Positions 13,934 through 15,409 of a stretch of DNA of 15,409 nucleotides are shown piece after piece. The position numbers and the translations under genes are program-made. The stretch spans positions 1-15,409 of the forward strand of contig DKKL01000038.1 of NCBI GenBank assembly GCA_002455255.1, given 5' to 3'. The number at the start of each line of letters is the position of its first letter. The first letter of the stretch is position 1. The notes below the pieces were generated by a model that had not been told where the DNA came from, searched no databases, and saw only the letters and a list, made by a program, of their open reading frames with translations. The DNA comes from Candidatus Tepidiaquacellales bacterium UBA6667. GTDB lineage: Bacteria > Bacteroidota > Ignavibacteria > Tepidaquicellales > Tepidaquicellaceae.

Positions 13934-14968
13934 ATGAAAAAAATATTTACAATTCTTTTTTTCCTTTTGATAGTAAAAGGAAATGTTAACTCTCAGGTTT
14001 TATTCAATGAGAATTTTGCCTATACAGCCGGAGACTCAATTCAGGCACACGGTTGGGTTACAAATACCGGTACAACAAATCCTTTACTCGTTTCTACTCC
14101 GGGATTAACCTTCCCGGGATTTCCAAATTCTAATATCGGTAATTCTTTAATCTTAAGACCTACAGGTTACGATGCATGGAAAGGATTTAACCAAGACAGT
14201 ACTGGAGCAATTTACACTGCATTTATGGTGAGAATTGATTCTGCAAAAGGTACCGGTGATTATTTCTTCGCATTGTTACCTTCAACTTCAACCACTAACT
14301 ATACCGCAAGAACTTATGCTAAAGATACTACGGGTGGAATTTCTTTCGGTATTAGCAGAGGAACAGTTGCATCAGGTATCGGTTGGTCATCTACAACTTA
14401 CAACTACGGAACAACTTATTTATTAGTTGTGAAATATAACTACGTTGCAGGTAATACAAACGATGAAGTAAGTTTATTTGTATTCAGTACAAACGCACCA
14501 TTAACTGAGCCGGTAACTCCAACTGTAGGTCCTGTTACTTCAACTGCAGGTGATGCTGTAAATATTGGCAGAGTTGCAGTAAGACAAGGTACTGCATCTG
14601 TTGCACCTTATCTATACATAGATGGATTCAGAGTTACAAAAACTTGGGCAGCAATTGTTACAAATGTTACAACAACAAGCACAGTTGCAGAATCATTTGC
14701 TTTATCACAAAACTATCCAAATCCATTCAATCCATCTACAAAAATTAACTTTTCTTTACCTTCAGCAGGTAAAGTAACTTTAAAAGTATATGATGCACTT
14801 GGAAAAGAAGTAAATTCATTAGTCAATAATAACCTAAATACAGGAACTTTTGAATATAACTTTAACGGTTCAGCATTGAACTCAGGAGTTTATTTTTACA
14901 AACTTGAGTTTTTTGGAAACGACGGAAAATATTTTTCAGATATGAAAAAAATGATGTTGGTGAAGTAA
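13934..14968 (+). CDS. Secreted LamG-like protein with T9SS C-terminal sorting domain
   Basis: Protein of 344 residues with a signal peptide of about 20 residues ending VNSQ. The N-terminal domain (about residues 22-240) begins VLFNENFAYTAGDSIQAHGW and includes TGDYFFALLPS, TYLLVVKYNYVAGNTNDEVS and YLYIDGFRVTKTW, a pattern I recognise from LamG/concanavalin-like jelly-roll secreted proteins of Bacteroidetes and Ignavibacteria. Residues 255-344 form a typical type A sorting domain: FALSQNYPNPFNPSTKINFS, KVYDALGKEV, LNSGVYFYKL, ending MKKMMLVK. This tail directs outer-membrane translocation and attachment by T9SS. The repeated A-ending codons and the strong downstream terminator suggest good expression. 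It is probably a surface structural or S-layer-like protein; no catalytic motif was seen. Confidence 0.87.
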   Translation: MKKIFTILFFLLIVKGNVNSQVLFNENFAYTAGDSIQAHGWVTNTGTTNPLLVSTPGLTFPGFPNSNIGNSLILRPTGYDAWKGFNQDSTGAIYTAFMVRIDSAKGTGDYFFALLPSTSTTNYTARTYAKDTTGGISFGISRGTVASGIGWSSTTYNYGTTYLLVVKYNYVAGNTNDEVSLFVFSTNAPLTEPVTPTVGPVTSTAGDAVNIGRVAVRQGTASVAPYLYIDGFRVTKTWAAIVTNVTTTSTVAESFALSQNYPNPFNPSTKINFSLPSAGKVTLKVYDALGKEVNSLVNNNLNTGTFEYNFNGSALNSGVYFYKLEFFGNDGKYFSDMKKMMLVK

Positions 14969-14997
14969 AACTTCATTTAGAAAATAATTTAATAAAT

Positions 14998-15031
14998 AAC
15001 CCGGTTGATAATTTATCTTCCGGGTTTTTTT
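14998..15031 (+). terminator. Strong intrinsic terminator, probably bidirectional
   Basis: AACCCGG (14998-15004) pairs with CCGGGTT (15020-15026) around a 15-base loop, and a T tract runs to about 15031. It ends the cargo gene at 14968. The opposite strand also carries a T-rich stretch after the hairpin. The convergent gene from the right stops at 15030, exactly at the edge of the T tract, so the hairpin probably serves both directions. The first arm shares CCCGGTTG with the terminator at 13781. Confidence 0.8.
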
Positions 15032-15409
15032 ATTTTAAAACCTTTACTTTTTGTTTGCTTAAATAAATATCTATTTTTGATATCAACCATTCTTTCAGTA
15101 CAAAATATTCACTATTTTCCAATTTCTTCTTCATCATTTGAATATCGTCGGGTTTATTTTTTATAATTAGTAGATTCAGTTCTGATAAATATTTAATGAA
15201 CGGAAGATTTCTTTTTTTAATAGTTTCTCCGATTAATTTCTCCCTCTGTATAAAGTGTTTAAAAGAATCAATTAAAGAAATTAACTCATTATGGTAACCA
15301 AGTTCAAAAAAATTTAACAGTTGAAGTTTCTTTGAATTAGTTTTCATCACCACTTTTAGTGGATTTACTTCATAAACATACTCCAATGACTTTGCATAGT
15401 TACCTTTGT
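15030..15409 (-). CDS. C-terminal part of a TPR-like/helical protein, cut by the right edge
   Basis: The minus-strand frame is open to the window edge; no ATG lies within it, and the TTG at 15386 is followed upstream by sense codons (KGNYAKS), so the gene continues outside. The visible 125 or so residues are nearly all helical. The stretch KGNYAKSLEYVYEVNPLKV resembles a TPR helix pair (G-x-Y...A/S-x-x-x), followed by FFELGYHNELISLIDSFKHF, a second similar pair, and then PFIKYLSELNLLI. This arrangement is common at the C-termini of long TPR proteins in Ignavibacteria-like genomes. Function unknown; a scaffold or regulatory role would be usual. It converges on the T9SS cargo gene and shares its terminator. 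Confidence 0.65.
   Translation of the reverse strand, partial: KGNYAKSLEYVYEVNPLKVVMKTNSKKLQLLNFFELGYHNELISLIDSFKHFIQREKLIGETIKKRNLPFIKYLSELNLLIIKNKPDDIQMMKKKLENSEYFVLKEWLISKIDIYLSKQKVKVLK

Noticed and set aside
1..15409. CRISPR array, tRNA, rRNA, insertion sequence or riboswitch
   Set aside because: No regularly spaced repeats, cloverleaf-like segments, transposase frames or long conserved leader structures were seen by eye on either strand.

Overview
The window looks like chromosome from an AT-rich member of the Bacteroidota/Ignavibacteriota (FCB) group, most likely an Ignavibacteria-like lineage. The reasons are two PorV/PorQ-type outer-membrane barrels, two secreted proteins with C-terminal domains of the type IX secretion (T9SS) or FlgD-Ig kind (one with the classic NYPNPFNPST opening), A-rich start regions without Shine-Dalgarno sequences, and many signal peptides ending in SQ or TQ. 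This placement comes from protein style only; no rRNA or marker gene is present.

Left part (1-4711). A doubtful gene remnant leaves the left edge on the minus strand. A promoter-like TTGACA element at 230 then precedes an apparent four-gene plus-strand operon: a surface lipoprotein, a beta-propeller protein with a C-terminal FlgD-Ig/sorting-like domain, and two PorV/PorQ-family barrels in tandem. Gaps are 12, 1 and 14 bases. This looks like a secretion or surface-attachment module, possibly a reduced PorZ/PorQ-like unit.

Middle part (4774-13122). A surface-glycan cassette follows, with genes overlapping or almost touching: an ArnT/PMT-like GT-C glycosyltransferase, a FemAB/GNAT-like acyltransferase, an extended SDR nucleotide-sugar enzyme, an Fmt/ArnA-type formyltransferase, a TIM-barrel amidohydrolase, a GT4-like glycosyltransferase and a Wzx-like flippase. 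The set suggests an N-formylated or acylated sugar built on a lipid carrier, flipped and transferred outside the cytoplasmic membrane. No sugar aminotransferase, initiating phosphoglycosyltransferase or Wzy polymerase is visible, so the pathway is incomplete here. A MazEF-like toxin-antitoxin pair lies on the opposite strand between the amidohydrolase and the GT4 gene.

Right part (13123-15409). Two single-gene units encode secreted proteins, each followed by a strong intrinsic terminator: a small protein with a calcium-loop motif, and a LamG-like T9SS cargo protein. A TPR-like gene enters convergently from the right edge.

Two genes, the first lipoprotein and the GT4, have N-termini that extend convincingly upstream of any in-frame ATG, GTG or TTG. 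They must use CTG or ATA, or else carry a substitution or assembly error. I see no CRISPR array, tRNA, rRNA, insertion sequence or replication origin.
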